From: Ahaetulla prasina
Lineage: Eukaryota; Chordata; Lepidosauria; Squamata; Colubridae
Direction: 5' to 3'
Assembly (NCBI RefSeq): GCF_028640845.1
Contig: NC_080543.1
Location: 10,045,459 to 10,109,458 of the forward strand
DNA: 64,000 nucleotides
The notes beneath the pieces are model-generated. The model was not told the origin of the DNA. It saw nothing but the letters and a program-made list of their open reading frames with translations, and searched no databases. Below, one piece after another: positions 45,070-56,489 of this stretch. The stretch's first letter is position 1; every line of letters starts with the position of its first letter. The position numbers and the translations under genes are program-made.

Positions 45070-45355
45070 TGTCAGGGGTGGTACTTTCTCTACCGTTTTG
45101 CAAATGTGAGCACATGCCACGCATGCGCCCGGTCTTCCGTGTATGTGCTTTGCTGGTGCGCGCAACTTCCACGCATGAGCCCACCCACGATTTTCATTAC
45201 CGGTTTCAGGAGAACTGGTCTGAACAGGCTGATTACCACACTTCTGCTCATCGTGCCCAAAGAAAGAGAGAAATATCTGCTTCTACCTAGGATCGAACTC
45301 ACAGCTTCCTAATTGTGAGGCGAGAGCTCCACCTCTAGGCCACTGCACCATTCTG
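45070..45355. mobile_element. MITE piece joined to minus-strand SINE
   Basis: 45070-45215 starts CAGGGGTGGTACTTTC and holds ATTACCGGTTTCAGG. 45216-45355 is the 16268-type SINE on the minus strand with its tRNA-like head (B box complement GGATCGAACTC). Confidence 0.6.
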
Positions 45356-45392
45356 GGGAGATTCCTGTATAACAGGCAAAAAATAATGAAGT

Positions 45393-46014
45393 TGTTCTGT
45401 CCCCCCACCTCAGTCCGGGAGGCACGAGAAATGACTCAATCAGCTGGCAATTGAGTCCATGGCAGCTATCAGCTCTGGCAGCAACCCAGCGAGCATCTGC
45501 CAAGGTTTTTCTGTTATCTTTCTTGATGCCGGTGTGTCAACCAGGAAGTCAGGAATAAACAGCACTTCAGCTCAAGTTCTCTTCAGGCAGTTTGATTTGT
45601 TCGTCACGAAGCAGTATTAGCACCCCCTCCTGCTTTTATACTCCGTGGGGTGTGGCTCCGTGACTCAGCACTTTCTAGGCCTGCCCCACCCCTGCTTCTG
45701 TTATTCCCGCCTCTCTTGTCTATGAAACCTGGGATCTAACCAGGACTGATTGTCCTCAGCTGGATCTGGAAGCGTTTCCTGGGCGGGGGGAGATACAGGA
45801 GACAGAGGACTCGTCACCTCCTCCACCTGGCCTGCCTCTGGCTACTGGAGCTGAGCCAGGGAAGCCGGCCCTGCAGAAGGGAGCCCTGACAGCCCTTCCC
45901 CCTCACTCTCTGAGTCACTCTCTGGCAGGGGGCTAGGCCCGGGTGGGGCTGGAGCCACAACAGAAGTAGTTGGCTTGAACCCTACACGTGGGGCTCTGGT
46001 TGCTTGTGCCTGAC
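45393..46014 (-). mobile_element. LTR family D
   Basis: Plus strand TGTTCTGTCC...GTGCCTGACA, so TGTCAGGCAC...GGACAGAACA on the minus. Minus strand has a TATAAAAGCAGG-like box near 45635. Siblings at 51241 and 61643. No clear 5-bp duplication seen. Confidence 0.7.
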
Positions 46015-46280
46015 ATCCTCAGAAATTGTTATTCATCTCTGTAAGATTGTTAGGATTATTTAGGCAGCAATTAAGTGCCACCGAGCCAGGGTGAATCCTT
46101 AGATCACATTGATAATTTTTTCCAAGGTGCTATGTCCCTTGTTCGGCCCTTCCGATCTTCCAATGCTGCCCCCATCACCACCATAACTGAGTCCATCTTG
46201 CTTCCGATAATCTTCTACTCTTTCCTTTCACCTTTTCCAGCATTACAGTCTTCTCCAGAGAGTGAGGTCATCCCCTAATA

Positions 46281-47421
46281 TAGTGATGGCGAACCTCTTC
46301 GGCACTGAGTGGCCAAACCGAAACGTGTGTCCATATGCGTGCACTGGAACGCCGTGAACCCGAAGACCAGCTGGCCGGCATGCACACATTTTTGCCCATT
46401 TTTGGGGCCGTTTTCAGGCTGTTTTGGGGGGGCAAAAATGGTCTGGAAAAAAATGACCTGAAAATGCCCGCCAAAATGGACCAAATGTTACCTGGAAAAG
46501 GCCCGAAAACCGCCCTGTTTTTAGCCATTTTTCAGGCCGTTTTCAAGCCATTTTATTTTATTTTATTTTATTTATTTATTTATTATTTATTTATTTATTT
46601 TTGTCACAACAGTATATATAAGCATAAGTATGAAAATAACTATATAATATATAAGCATATATATGAGTATAAGTATGTAATAACTATATTAATTGGATAT
46701 AATGAAAGGAAACAATAGGACAGGAACATTAGGCACGTTTATGCACTTATGCACGCCCCTTACAGACCTCTTAGGAATGGGGTGAGGTCAATGGTAGACA
46801 GTTTTTGGTTAAATCTTTTGGGAGTTGGAGAAGAGACCACAGAGTCAGGTAGTGTATTAACAACTCTGTTACAGAAGTCATATTTTCTGCAATCAAGATT
46901 GAAGCGGTTAATATTAAGTTTAAATCTATTGTTTGCTTTTGTATCATTGTGATTGAAGCTGAAGTAGTCTTTGACAGGAAGGACATTGCAATAGATGATT
47001 CTATGAGTTAAACACAGGTCATGTCGAAGGTGGCGGAGTTCTAAGTTTTCTAAACCCAAGATTTCAAGTCTGGTGATATAAGGTATTTTGTTATATTCAG
47101 AGGAGCGGAGAACTCTTCTTGTAAAATATTTCTGGACATGTTCAATTGTATTGATGTCTGAAATGTGGTATGGGTTCCAGACAGGCGAGCTGTATTCAAG
47201 AATTGGTCTAGCAAATGTTTTATAAGTTCTGGTAAGTAGTGTAGCGTTTCTGGAGAAGAAGCTACGTAAGATTAGGTTTACAACTCTTAAAGCCTTTTTT
47301 GCGATGTAGTTGCAGTGGGTTAGGGTTAGGGGTTTTTTTGGGGCACTCTGGCGCCCACAAAGACTAGCATGTACGCCGGAAACCAGAAAAAACCATGTGT
47401 GCCATAGGTTTGCCATCACAG
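46281..47421. mobile_element. hAT-like element (GTGATGGCGAACC type) with LINE inside
   Basis: TAGTGATGGCGAACC left, AGGTTTGCCATCACAG right, flanks CCCTAATA/ACCTAATG (6 of 8). The LINE fills ~46550-47325. Confidence 0.75.
46550..47325 (-). mobile_element. L2/CR1-group LINE, 3' 775 bp
   Basis: Minus-strand relative of 1-861, with a TTTA-rich 3' tail at 46550-46602. 5' truncated at a GGTTAGGGTTAGGGG junction. Confidence 0.88.
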
Positions 47422-47461
47422 ACCTAATGAGTCCAAAGTAGAATAATTTGAGCCTGGTCAT
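46760..47461 (-). pseudogene. LINE RT C-terminal ORF
   Basis: 233 open codons; about the first 45 come from host hAT sequence, then LRVVNLILRSFF, TYKTFARPILEYSSPVW, FTRRVLRSSEYN, and the end DLTPFLRGL at 46762. Fused by insertion, not a native gene. Lacks the catalytic box. Confidence 0.85.
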
Positions 47462-47780
47462 TTTGTGTCCCGAAGAGAAGGACGATCTAAATTACCTTCT
47501 ACTGGCCTGGCTGTTAGTGATCCATTTAGCAAACCAGTTGGTTTTAATTGGCCTCGCTCTGTCTGGATGACACTGAACAGAATTAGGTGTGACATTGGAA
47601 GACATGCCTCTGTCCTGTATCAATGGGGCTGGAAATATTCTCCTTGGTGTGTCTGTGATGCTGATACGCAAACGATTAAACATATTTAAATGTTTATGGA
47701 GATTCTCAGTCAGCCAGGTCATGGTTGCCCCAAAGGTGCCTTTTCAAGAGGCAACTGGACTTTCTGGTTTTTTCTGTGAA

Positions 47781-47814
47781 GACGTTTCGCTTCTCATACA
47801 AGAAGCTTCTTCAG
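47781..47814 (-). ncRNA. Hammerhead ribozyme motif, PLE-B (intact core)
   Basis: Minus strand: CTGAAGA (47814-47808), extra A, stem II GCTTCT/AGAAGC closed by TGTATG, GAAAC, GTC. All core boxes intact with a 6-bp perfect stem II. Predicted cleavage at 47781. The best-preserved family B copy. Confidence 0.75.
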
Positions 47815-48108
47815 CTCTGACTGGATGGTGGGGAATGGAAGGATTTGTATTCCTTGCAGACAGCTGGTCATCTGCATCCTTTCTAGAGAGTCGTCAAGGC
47901 CACTTGGATGTTTGTCGGTGTCCTCAGGGTTTGCAACACAGTCCTTTTAGCAGTTCCAAGAAGGCTCCACAGCCATTTGCACTACTCAGGTGACCCTGAG
48001 GACACAGGTGAACTTCCAGGTGGCCTCAACGACTCTCTAAAAAGGATGCAAATCACCAGCTGTCTGCAAGGAGTATAAATCCTTCCACCTCCCACCATCC
48101 AGTCAGAG

Positions 48109-48142
48109 ACGAAGAAGCTTCTTCGATGGGAAGCGAAGCATC
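48109..48142 (+). ncRNA. Hammerhead-like motif, PLE-B (decayed)
   Basis: ACGAAGA replaces CTGAAGA and GAAGC replaces GAAAC; stem II remains pairable. Confidence 0.55.
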
Positions 48143-48254
48143 TTCAAAGAAAAGCCAAGAAAGTCCAGTTGCCTCTTGAAAAGGCACCTTTGGGATATTA
48201 AATATATTGTGCAAGATTGTCCATGAGGTGCGTTCTCTGATTGCTTAGAAGATC

Positions 48255-48680
48255 TGCATGAAGCAAAACAAGAGGCACAAACATGCGCCCCGCCCTGGCC
48301 CTTGCGCTTTTTTGGCTTCCAGGTTGGTGCAGGAGGCTTTCCAGGCCCAAAACGGGGCACGGGGGGGCACATTTACCCGCACGCACCCCCAAAATACAAT
48401 GCGAGCGCCCACGCACATGCACCCCGCCCCCCCGTGCACATGCGCATGCACACCCCTCGCATGCGCCCTGTGTATACATGGCAGAGACCCGAAGACCAGC
48501 TGGCTGGCGAGAGGCACACGCGCATGCGTGGTGGAGCTGGGCTGGGGCGACGGCTAGTGTGCCCAGAGAGAGGACTCTGCATGCCATATTGGGATTAGAA
48601 GATCTCCAAGCTCCTTTCCTACTCTGTTATTCTGTAGTCTGTTAAGCAAACTTTGCTTTCCGGTTTGAAAAAAAAAAAGC
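48255..48680. other. GC-rich repeat-like stretch
   Basis: C-rich, CpG-rich sequence with CGCATGCGC-type blocks, like hAT interiors elsewhere here. The overlapping open frames on both strands follow from composition. 48580-48640 resembles a CR1 3' end. Confidence 0.4.
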
Positions 48681-48899
48681 ATTGTAAATGGAAGTCAGTT
48701 GCCAGGTGGCCAAAATGTGACAAATGACCATGAAGGGGTGGGCAGCCATCAGAACTTTGTTCTGTACATTTTTTTGGGGGGGGGGATTGTCATAAGTTCA
48801 AATGGTCACTAATCCACCGGTCAATAAATAAATACCAATTACATATGCACTGTCATTGTGCTATCCTGCATGGCTTAAAAGTTCCCCTTCCCCTGAGAC

Positions 48900-49311
48900 C
48901 AGTGGTGGGATTCAAATAATTGAACAACCGGTTCTCTGCCCTAATGAATGGCTGGGAGGGCGTGGCCATGGTGGGCGTGGCCAAGGGATGTGATAGGCAG
49001 CATTCGGCCTCCTGTACCCCCCTGGGAGCAAAAACGGACCGCAGGGGGAACGCGCCACCCATGCCCCGTTTTGGGCCTAGTAGGCCTCTCTGCAGCCTCC
49101 TGGGAGTGAAAAAGGGCTGCGGGGGAGCGTGTCAACCCCACCACCACCCTCCTGCACCCCATTTTGGGCCTAGTAGGCCTCCCTGCACTTGCCTGGGAGC
49201 CAAAATGTGGCACGTGGAGACACCTGGAAGGGGCGGGGAGGGGAGTGCCCAGCCAGCAATTTAAATACAGTTTCGCCTGAACCGGCCCAAACCAGCTGAA
49301 TCCCACCACTG
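48900..49311. mobile_element. hAT-like MITE (AGTGGTGGGATTCA type)
   Basis: CAGTGGTGGGATTCA...TGAATCCCACCACTG, perfect 8-bp flanks CCTGAGAC. Interior has ACAACCGGTTCTCTGCC and a tandem GGGCCTAGTAGGCCT block. Confidence 0.93.
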
Positions 49312-49319
49312 CCTGAGAC

Positions 49320-49985
49320 CACTGCCTCTAACTAACCAAAGAAAGATTATTACTTAGAAACAAACTAAAGATGCAATTACAGAACCGGGGAGAATAAAAC
49401 CCCTAAGTCCATTCTTCTTCCATTGCAACAGACTTTATTCAGTATCTACAATTTCCACTAGGCCATGTGGGATGATAAATATTTGCTCCATGCCTCTTAC
49501 AAATAGCTGTAATAGTTGAAAACCTGGCTTTGTCTTGCTTTTGCATTTATTGCCCTGTTTGCCCATAAAACGTTTGTAAATGTTTATAGGCAGCATTCGT
49601 GCCATGATTAAAAAAACAGCCTCTCTTTGGGAAATTATCCGTATGACATAAGCATTCAGGTTTGGTGGGTTTTTTTTTAATCCAATGACAGACGTTTAAT
49701 AATAAAAAAAAACCATCACTTTGCTTTCGTTTTTTAAAACAAACTGGGGTTCCTTAATGCAAGAATATGTTCTTTTGATACAATCTAATTTCAATAAGCT
49801 CCCGGCCCTTCATACCTGGCTGCATTAATTATTTCCGTTCAGCGCAAGTGATTAAGCTGCAGGAAGGAAAAAATGGTAAGAAAATCACATTGGTTTCCGT
49901 TAACAAAAAGTGCGGATTAGTGCCGTATTGAACTATATATACCAGCCCTTCAAACTACAAACTCGTAGGAGATGAAAAGTGTCAT
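49320..49985. other. Unique stretch, candidate conserved non-coding
   Basis: No repeat recognised. 49790-49930 contains GCATTAATTATTTCCG and balanced AT-rich sequence of the kind seen in enhancers. Purely a candidate. Confidence 0.3.
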
Positions 49986-49996
49986 ATTAACTCCAG

Positions 49997-50097
<101 letters not shown>

Positions 50098-50390
50098 TTT
50101 TAATTTGTATACCGCCCTTCTCCCGAAGGACTCAGGGCAGTGAACAGGCAGATAAAATATAAATACACACAATAATTAAAAACATCCCTTAAAAAACTAA
50201 TTTAAATGCCCAAAATGTTAAAAAACGTACTCCCCCGTAAAATCACAAAATTTTAAAAACCCATCAAATAAAGATAAAAATCAGGCTAGTCCAGCCATAC
50301 GAAATAAATAAGTTTTAAGTTCGCGGCGAAAGGTCCTAAGGTCAGGTAATTGTCGAAGTCCGAGGGGAAGTTCGTTTAGGCTTCCAAATG
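50098..50390 (-). mobile_element. L2-like LINE 3' end
   Basis: TATACCGCCCTTCTCCCGAA then the same C-terminal region as 36745-37335. Confidence 0.75.
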
Positions 50391-50452
50391 TCAGAGGGCT
50401 TCCTTATAGATGTTTTACAAATACGCCGATTCATAAAATAGGCACACTATGA

Positions 50453-51145
50453 AAAAAAAAGCCCTCAACTTATGACCATTCTTTTAGTGACCGTTCAGTT
50501 ACAATGATGCTGAAAAAAAGTGACTTACAAACCGGTCTTTATACAGATAGTCCTTGACGTAGGACCACAATTGAGCCCAAAATTTATGTTGCTCAGCGAA
50601 ACGTTTGTTAAGTGAATTTTGCCCCGTTTTACGACCTTTCTTGCCACAACTGTTACGTGAATCACTGTATTTGTTAAGTTAGTGACCTGGTTGTTAAGTG
50701 AATCTGGCTTCCCTTTTGACTTTGTTGGTTAGAAGGTCGCAAAAGGGGATTGCATGACCCCTCCCCCCCCGGGATAATGCAACGGTCATAAATATGAGTC
50801 AGGTGCCAAGCGTCTTAATTTTGATCACATGACCATGGAGATGCTTCAACGGTCGTAAGTGTGAAAAACAGCCATAAGTCACTTTTTTCAGTGCCGTTGT
50901 AGCTTTGAACGGTCACTAAATGAAATGTTGTAAGTCCAGGGCTACCTGGGCTTACGACCATCGTAGCCTCTCCAAAGTCATGTGATCAAAATTTAAATGC
51001 TTGGCAACTGGCGTGTGTTTCCAATGGTTACAGAATCCCGGGATCACGTGATCCCCATTTGCGACTTTCCCCAGCTGGCTTCTGACAAGCATGGTCAATG
51101 AGAAAACCAGATTCACTTGAGGACCGTGTGAGTCACTTAATAACT
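50453..51145. mobile_element. Two adjacent foldback elements
   Basis: GCCCTCAACTTATGACC scrap, then GATAGTCCTTGACGTAGGAC through GTAAGTCCAGGGCTACC (50548-50950), then a second partial copy to 51145. Confidence 0.65.
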
Positions 51146-51157
51146 ACCCTGCCTACC

Positions 51158-51735
51158 AGTGGTAGGTTTCAAGTTATGTTACTACCGGTTTGCCCTGCGA
51201 GCACACACGCGCTTTGTGCGCGTGCACACCCAGTGTTCTGTTCTCTTCGCCTCCGTCTGAACAATGGCTTAATTAGCCGGCTCTTATCAGCTCTGGCAGC
51301 AAAAGAATCAGCGTCTGCCAAGAGCCCTCGATAACTGCCAAGACGCTGGTGAGTCACAACCTTCAGCTCTAGTCAATCTGTGGATTTGCCTGATACAAAG
51401 AGACACACCAGCTCTTGCTGCCTTTTATATCCTGTGGGGTGTGGCTCCATGACTCAGCACTTCCTAGGCCTGCCCCTCCCCTGTTTCTGTCGTTCCCTTC
51501 TCTCCTGCCTACAAAACCTGGGATTGAGCCAAGCCTGATTGCTGTCAGCTGGGTCTGCAGGCGTGGCCTGGGGGGGGGGGGAAGAGTCAGGGGAAGGAGG
51601 CCACATTATCTCTTTCACCTGGCCTACTTCTGGCTCCTGGAGCTGAGCCAGGGAGGCCGGTGCTTCTGAGGTAAGTCCTGACGGCCCTTCCCCCTCACTG
51701 TCCAAGTCACTACCTGTATGTAAATGGGGGAACAA
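51158..51735 (-). mobile_element. MITE end plus LTR family D
   Basis: 51158-51240 starts CAGTGGTAGGTTTCAAG; then LTR-D material with the GGGTGTGGCTCCATGACTCA block and TTTTATATCC (minus TATA). Edges uncertain. 51780-52345 is empty. Confidence 0.6.
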
Positions 51736-52387
51736 AATGTTCTTCCCACTGCTAGCCTTTTAACAAGCCCAGGAGATTAAAATAATGAATATTCTTTACA
51801 GCAGATAAAAGGACATCTGTTTTCACCGAGCAATGCCCCCTTTTACTGAATATATCACACTTTTTAAAAAAAATTCCCTCTTACATAAAAAACAAGGTAA
51901 TGCACTTCGGTTGTAAAATCTGTAGTAGGAGAGGCTGTGCGTTTTAGCCATTCCTTGTTCATTTGTTCATGTGTATCAGCCAAGCTTTCTATATATGCCT
52001 CCTTTAAGCAAGGGCTCCGGTTTGCACATCGCCCGCACACGAAGAGCGATGCTGAGAAAATAACAGAAGGGGTGTCAGACCTCCACAGCCAGGAAATAGA
52101 AGGTAGGTCTGTTGGTGGCTGATATCATAAATAGCAACTCGACTCAGCTGGCAAGGTACATGGAAGAGACCATCCAAAATGTTGCAAGGTTCTCGATTTT
52201 AATGAACTCGCTTACACACTAGAGGAAGAAATACTCCTTGTGTTTTACAGAATGATGTATTTGCCTCCAGACTGGCATTAACGACACCTTTACTGAGGTC
52301 TAGGTCATTCTTGGTGCCTTGATCTTGCCTACCTATCTGGGTTAACAGATTAATAGAGCTGGAAGGGACCTTCTAGGTCATCTAGTC

Positions 52388-52509
52388 CAGGGGTCTCCAA
52401 CCTTAGCAACTTTAAGACTTGTGGATTTCAACTCCCAGAATTTGCTGGCTGAGGAACTCTGGGAGTTGAAGTCCACAAGTCTTAAAATGGCCAAGGTTGG
52501 AGACCCCTG
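52388..52509. mobile_element. Palindromic hAT-like MITE in CR1
   Basis: GGGGTCTCCAACC family, perfect 8-bp flanks ATCTAGTC. Confidence 0.95.
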
Positions 52510-52884
52510 ATCTAGTCCAGCCCCCTGCCCAAGCTGGAGATCTTACACCATTTCTGAAAGATGGCATTCCAGTCTCTTCTTGAAAGCCTCCAGTGATGAA
52601 GCTCCCACAACTTCCGAAGGCAACTTCTGTTCCATGGGTTGATTGCTCTCACTGTCAGAAAATTTCTCCTTATTTCTAGATTGAATCTCTCCTTGATCAG
52701 CTTCCATCCATTATTCCTTGTCTGGCCTTCAGGTGCTTTGGAAAACAGGTTGAATCCCCTCCTCTACTGTGGCAGCCCCTCAAATATTGCAAGACTGCTA
52801 TCATTTTTCCCCTGGTCCTTCTCCTCACTAGACTAGCCATGCCCAGTTCCTGCAGCCATTCTTCATATGTTTTAGCCTCCAGCC

Positions 52885-53198
52885 CACTGTTGGGATTCAA
52901 AAAATTTAACAACCAGTTCTCTGCTCTAATGACCAGCTGGGTGGGCATGACCATGGTGGGCATGGCTAGGGCATTTGACAGACATCACTCAGCCTCCTGG
53001 ACCCCCCTGGGAGCAAAAATGGGCTGTGGGGGGCACTGCCCCCCCATGCTCTGTTTTGGGCCTAGTAGGCCTCCCTGCAGCCTTCTGGAAGCAAAAATGG
53101 AGTGCGTGGGGACTTCTGGAAGGGGAGGGGAGGGGCCAGCCAGCAATTTAACAACCGGTTCGTCTGAACCGGCCCGAACCAGCTGAATTCCACCACTG
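52885..53198. mobile_element. hAT-like MITE (GTTGGGATTCA type) in CR1
   Basis: CACTGTTGGGATTCA...GAATTCCACCACTG, perfect 8-bp flanks CTCCAGCC. Sibling of 48900-49311. Confidence 0.93.
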
Positions 53199-53248
53199 CT
53201 CCAGCCCCCTAATCATCTTTGTTGTTCTTCTCTGAACTCTTTCTAGAG

Positions 53249-53753
53249 CAGTGGTTCTCAATGTTTATAGTGCTGCAACCCCTTTAATACAATTCCCCAT
53301 GATGAGGTGACCCTTTAATACAATTCCCCACAATGTGGTGACCCCAACCGTAAAATTATTTTCGTTTTGAATTTATCGTGCCTGAAGCCGTATTGGCTAA
53401 CGATCTGAACGGCTTGCGATTGCCTTGAGGACAGAGGCATTAAAGCGGAGACTCCTCCCCTATTAAGTGTATCACGCTTGAAGCCAGATTAGGCTAGCGA
53501 TTGGGAGTGATTGCAGCTGGCTTGAGAGGGAGACATCAGAGCAAAGATTTCTCTCTTTTTTAATTCATTGCGCCTGAAGCCGAATTCGGCTAGCGATTTG
53601 AAGAGCCTGCAGCTGGCTTGTGGAGTCAACCATTGGAGCGCGATTCTTCGACTCGCAAGTATACTTCCCATATTTCCGATGGTCTTAGGCGACCCCTGGC
53701 AAATTGTCATTCGACCCCCAACGGGGTCGCGACCTACAGGTTGAGAACCGCTG
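53249..53753 (-). mobile_element. SPIN-like non-autonomous hAT element, copy 2
   Basis: Opposite orientation to copy 1. CAGTGGTTCTCAATG...GGTTGAGAACCGCTG, flanks TTCTAGAG/TTTTAGAG. Shares TTCCGATGGTCTTAGGCGAC and GCGATTCTTCGACTCGCAAG with copy 1. 505 bp, partially duplicated CCCCTTTAATACAATTCCCC at the left. Confidence 0.82.
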
Positions 53754-53840
53754 TTTTAGAGTCTAACATCTTTCCTATATCGTGACGACCATAATATTCC
53801 GGGTGTGGTCTTATCAAGGCATTATTAAAGAGATGTTAAC

Positions 53841-54600
53841 TTTATTTAACAACCAACCTCCATATCCAGAAAAAAAGATGGGGGAAAAAAACCCCTACAT
53901 GCGTGCTTTAAGTCCATCTACACCGCTCTTTGTGACTGTTGATTTTATCAAGCATCATTAAGGGCAGCCCGTGGTCACGAAATCGCCATCGTTAACAGCC
54001 TGCCAGCATCTTTAATTTTGCTCCATCGTTGCTGTATTGTTTTACATAACATTGATTTTTACAACCCTGTTTACAACCTGGTCCCTGGAGATGCGTTCCT
54101 GTTGCTGACCATAGTTTTGTGAATGCCAGGTAAATAGCCTTTTTAGTTTCCTAAGCATTTAAAAATGTTGTACTGCTTTTAAATCTTTACACATTTGTTT
54201 CCTTTTGCCACTAATCTTATCACGCTTATATCCTTGCCATTTATTCTATGTTTTCTGTGACTTGCACCTAATGCAGACAACAGCAGCTATAGGGCAACTC
54301 AAAGGTGCAATAAATAATTCAAATATGCCCTCAAACGCTGCAACTGTCCCAGTCAAAATATATTCCCCGAACAAATATTTGAATGTGATGTATCAACTGT
54401 GTTTTCTTTGTGCGTGTGTGCTTTCCTAAATCCAGTGTTGGAATTCCAAAAGTCGTTCGGCTTATTGCAAAAATTTCAGAAATTTATCTGGTGCTAATAA
54501 TTGGTTTTGGATTGCTTAGTTTGTTTTTGTCGGAGGGCACCGAGCTTGGATTGGTGACTGCAAAATGTTTCTTTACCTTACTAAGAGGCAGCAGGATTGT
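53841..54600. other. No recognised feature
   Basis: AT-rich unique-looking sequence. Confidence 0.4.
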
Positions 54601-54642
54601 GGAGTCCTTGGTGCTCTGAGCTTGGTTGATTTTTTTCTTGTA

Positions 54643-54676
54643 GACGTTTCATTACCATAATATGTAACATCATCAG
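54643..54676 (-). ncRNA. Hammerhead ribozyme motif, PLE-C (intact core)
   Basis: Minus strand: CTGATGA (54676-54670), extra T, GTTAC...GGTAAT stem II, GAAAC, GTC (54645-54643). All core boxes intact. Confidence 0.7.
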
Positions 54677-54872
54677 TGCTAAATGAGAGTGGGGTTTGCT
54701 CTCTGTGGGGAATGGAGTGGAGCAAACCCCACTGTCTTCTAGCACTGGTAATGTTACATAGTTTGGCAATGAAACATCTGCTAGAAAACAACCAAGCTCA
54801 GAGTGCACCAACAACCTCACAGTTCTCCTCCTCCTCCTCCTCCTCCTCCTCCAACCCCACTCCCTTCTAGCA

Positions 54873-54906
54873 CTGATAATGTTACCTAGTTTGGTAATGA
54901 AACGTC
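54873..54906 (+). ncRNA. Hammerhead-like motif, PLE-C (one core change)
   Basis: CTGATAA instead of CTGATGA; stem II GTTACC/GGTAAT; GAAACGTC intact. Confidence 0.55.
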
Positions 54907-55294
54907 TACAAGAAAACAACTAAGCTCAGAGTACACGCAGGGCCCCACAGTCTTCCTCCTCAAACACCACTGCCACCATTCCGCAAACCCTGCTCCCTTC
55001 TACCATGTTACTTAGCTGGGTAACGAACAACTAAGCTCAGACTGAGGACTCTGCAATTCAACCCTGAGCTACAAATATTCTCTTCTATCAACACTGCAGG
55101 AGTTTTTGGAGAAATGGGCTTCATTGGTGGGGCTGGAATGATGGATTCTTCCGTCTTAGCTGCTTGCACTTGTCTGAATGAGATGGTCAAGAGGGCAAAT
55201 TTTCTTTCCCTTTGCTCATTAGCTATAGGATGATGCCCTCTTTTAGAGCTTTTCCTTAAGACCAACTGAAAGTGCTAGTTGCCAATGTTTACAG

Positions 55295-55930
55295 CCGTGT
55301 ACAGGCTGATGAGGAAGAGGAGGAACAGCTGGGTCCAGTGCCTGATACACGGATGTGTTGAAGGCAGAGGAGAGGAGAACAGTGGAAACCTATGGGCCGA
55401 TCCTTGGGAAGGAAGGGCCACCGCTGCTACTATTGACCTCACCCCATTCCTAAGAGGTCTGTAAGGGGCGTGCATAAGGTTCCTGTCCTATTGTTTCCTT
55501 TCCTTATATCCAATTAATATAGTTATTACATACTCATGCTTATATATATGCTTATATATTCTATAGTTATTTCATGCTTATGCTTATATAGATTGTGTGA
55601 CAAAATTAATTAATTAATTAATTAATTAATTCATTCATTCATTCATTCATTCATTCATTCATTCATTCATTCATTCATTCATTCATTCATTTATTAGGAG
55701 TGCCGGCAGCCCTGGCAAAAAGTTTCTCTCTCAATGCAGGCTAACAAGTCCAGCCGCTTGGAAGATGAATACTTGTCTGTCACATCTATTCATCTCCATC
55801 CCCTGCCTTTTACCCCCAGAACTAGGGTGGGGCTTCGCTAGCAGCGGTGGCCTTTCCTTCCCAAGGATCGGCCCATAGATTTCCACTGTTCTCCTCTCCT
55901 CTGCCTTCAACACATTCGTGTATCAGGCAC
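55295..55930. mobile_element. Inverted LTR-C pieces flanking an LINE tail
   Basis: 55295-55434 is LTR-C on the plus strand, 55695-55930 LTR-C on the minus. Between them 55435-55690 is the LINE end PFLRGL...TAA, its 3' UTR and an ATTA/ATTC array. Confidence 0.7.
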
Positions 55931-55944
55931 AATGGCTGCCAACC

Positions 55945-56475
55945 TGCCTTCCATTGAGGACCTGTATACTGCATGAATCAAAAAGAGGGCTGTGAAAATA
56001 TTTACAGACCCCTCGCATCCTGGACATAAACTGTTTCAACTCCTACCCTCAAAACGATGCTATAGAGCACTGCACACCAGAACAACTTGACACAAGAACA
56101 GTTTTCCCCCGAAGGCCATCACTCTGCTAAACAAATAATTCCCTCAACACTGTCAAACTATTGATTAAATCTGCACTACTATTAATCTTCTTATCGTTCC
56201 CATCACCTATCTCCTTCCACTTATGACTGTAACTTTGTTGCTTGTATCCTTACGATTTATATTGATATTGATTCCAGATTGCTTATTGTACCCTATGACT
56301 ATTATTAAGTGTTGTATCATTAAGTGTTAAATTTGTACCCTATGACTATCATTAAGTGTTGTATCTTGATGAATGTATCTTTTCTTTTATGTACACTGAG
56401 AGTGTATGCACCAAGACAAATTCCTTGTGTGTCCAATCACAATTGGCCAATTAAAAAAATCTATTCTCTTCTATT
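55945..56475 (+). mobile_element. L3-CR1 LINE 3' end, 530 bp
   Basis: From GAGGACCTGTATACTGCATG to CACAATTGGCCAATTAAA with a decayed TCTAT tail. Frame broken. Contains a small duplication of CCCTATGACTAT. Confidence 0.88.
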
Positions 56476-56489
56476 CTGATAAGCTGGTG

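Larger units (their letters stand above)
47705..48195. mobile_element. Inverted pair of PLE-B 3' ends
   Basis: 47705-~47935 is the PLE-B 3' end on the minus strand; ~47940-48195 is the same segment on the plus strand. Both outer ends read the CCTTTTCAAGAGGCAACTGG terminus or its complement. Confidence 0.85.
52346..53840 (-). mobile_element. CR1 LINE interrupted by three hAT-type elements
   Basis: CR1 pieces 52346-52387, 52510-52884, 53199-53248 and 53754-53840 are collinear with intact CR1 on the minus strand. Each gap is a hAT-type element with its own 8-bp duplication. Confidence 0.93.
54615..55060. mobile_element. PLE-C 3'-end cluster
   Basis: Four copies of the hammerhead plus GAAAACAACCAAGCTCAGAG flank: minus at ~54615-54680, plus at ~54735-54815, ~54860-54935 and ~55000-55050 (decayed). 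A (TCC)n array (54825-54852) lies between. Confidence 0.7.

Noticed and set aside
47318..47335. GGTTAGGGTTAGGGG as interstitial telomere
   Set aside because: Only two units, at an LINE truncation point; too short to call.
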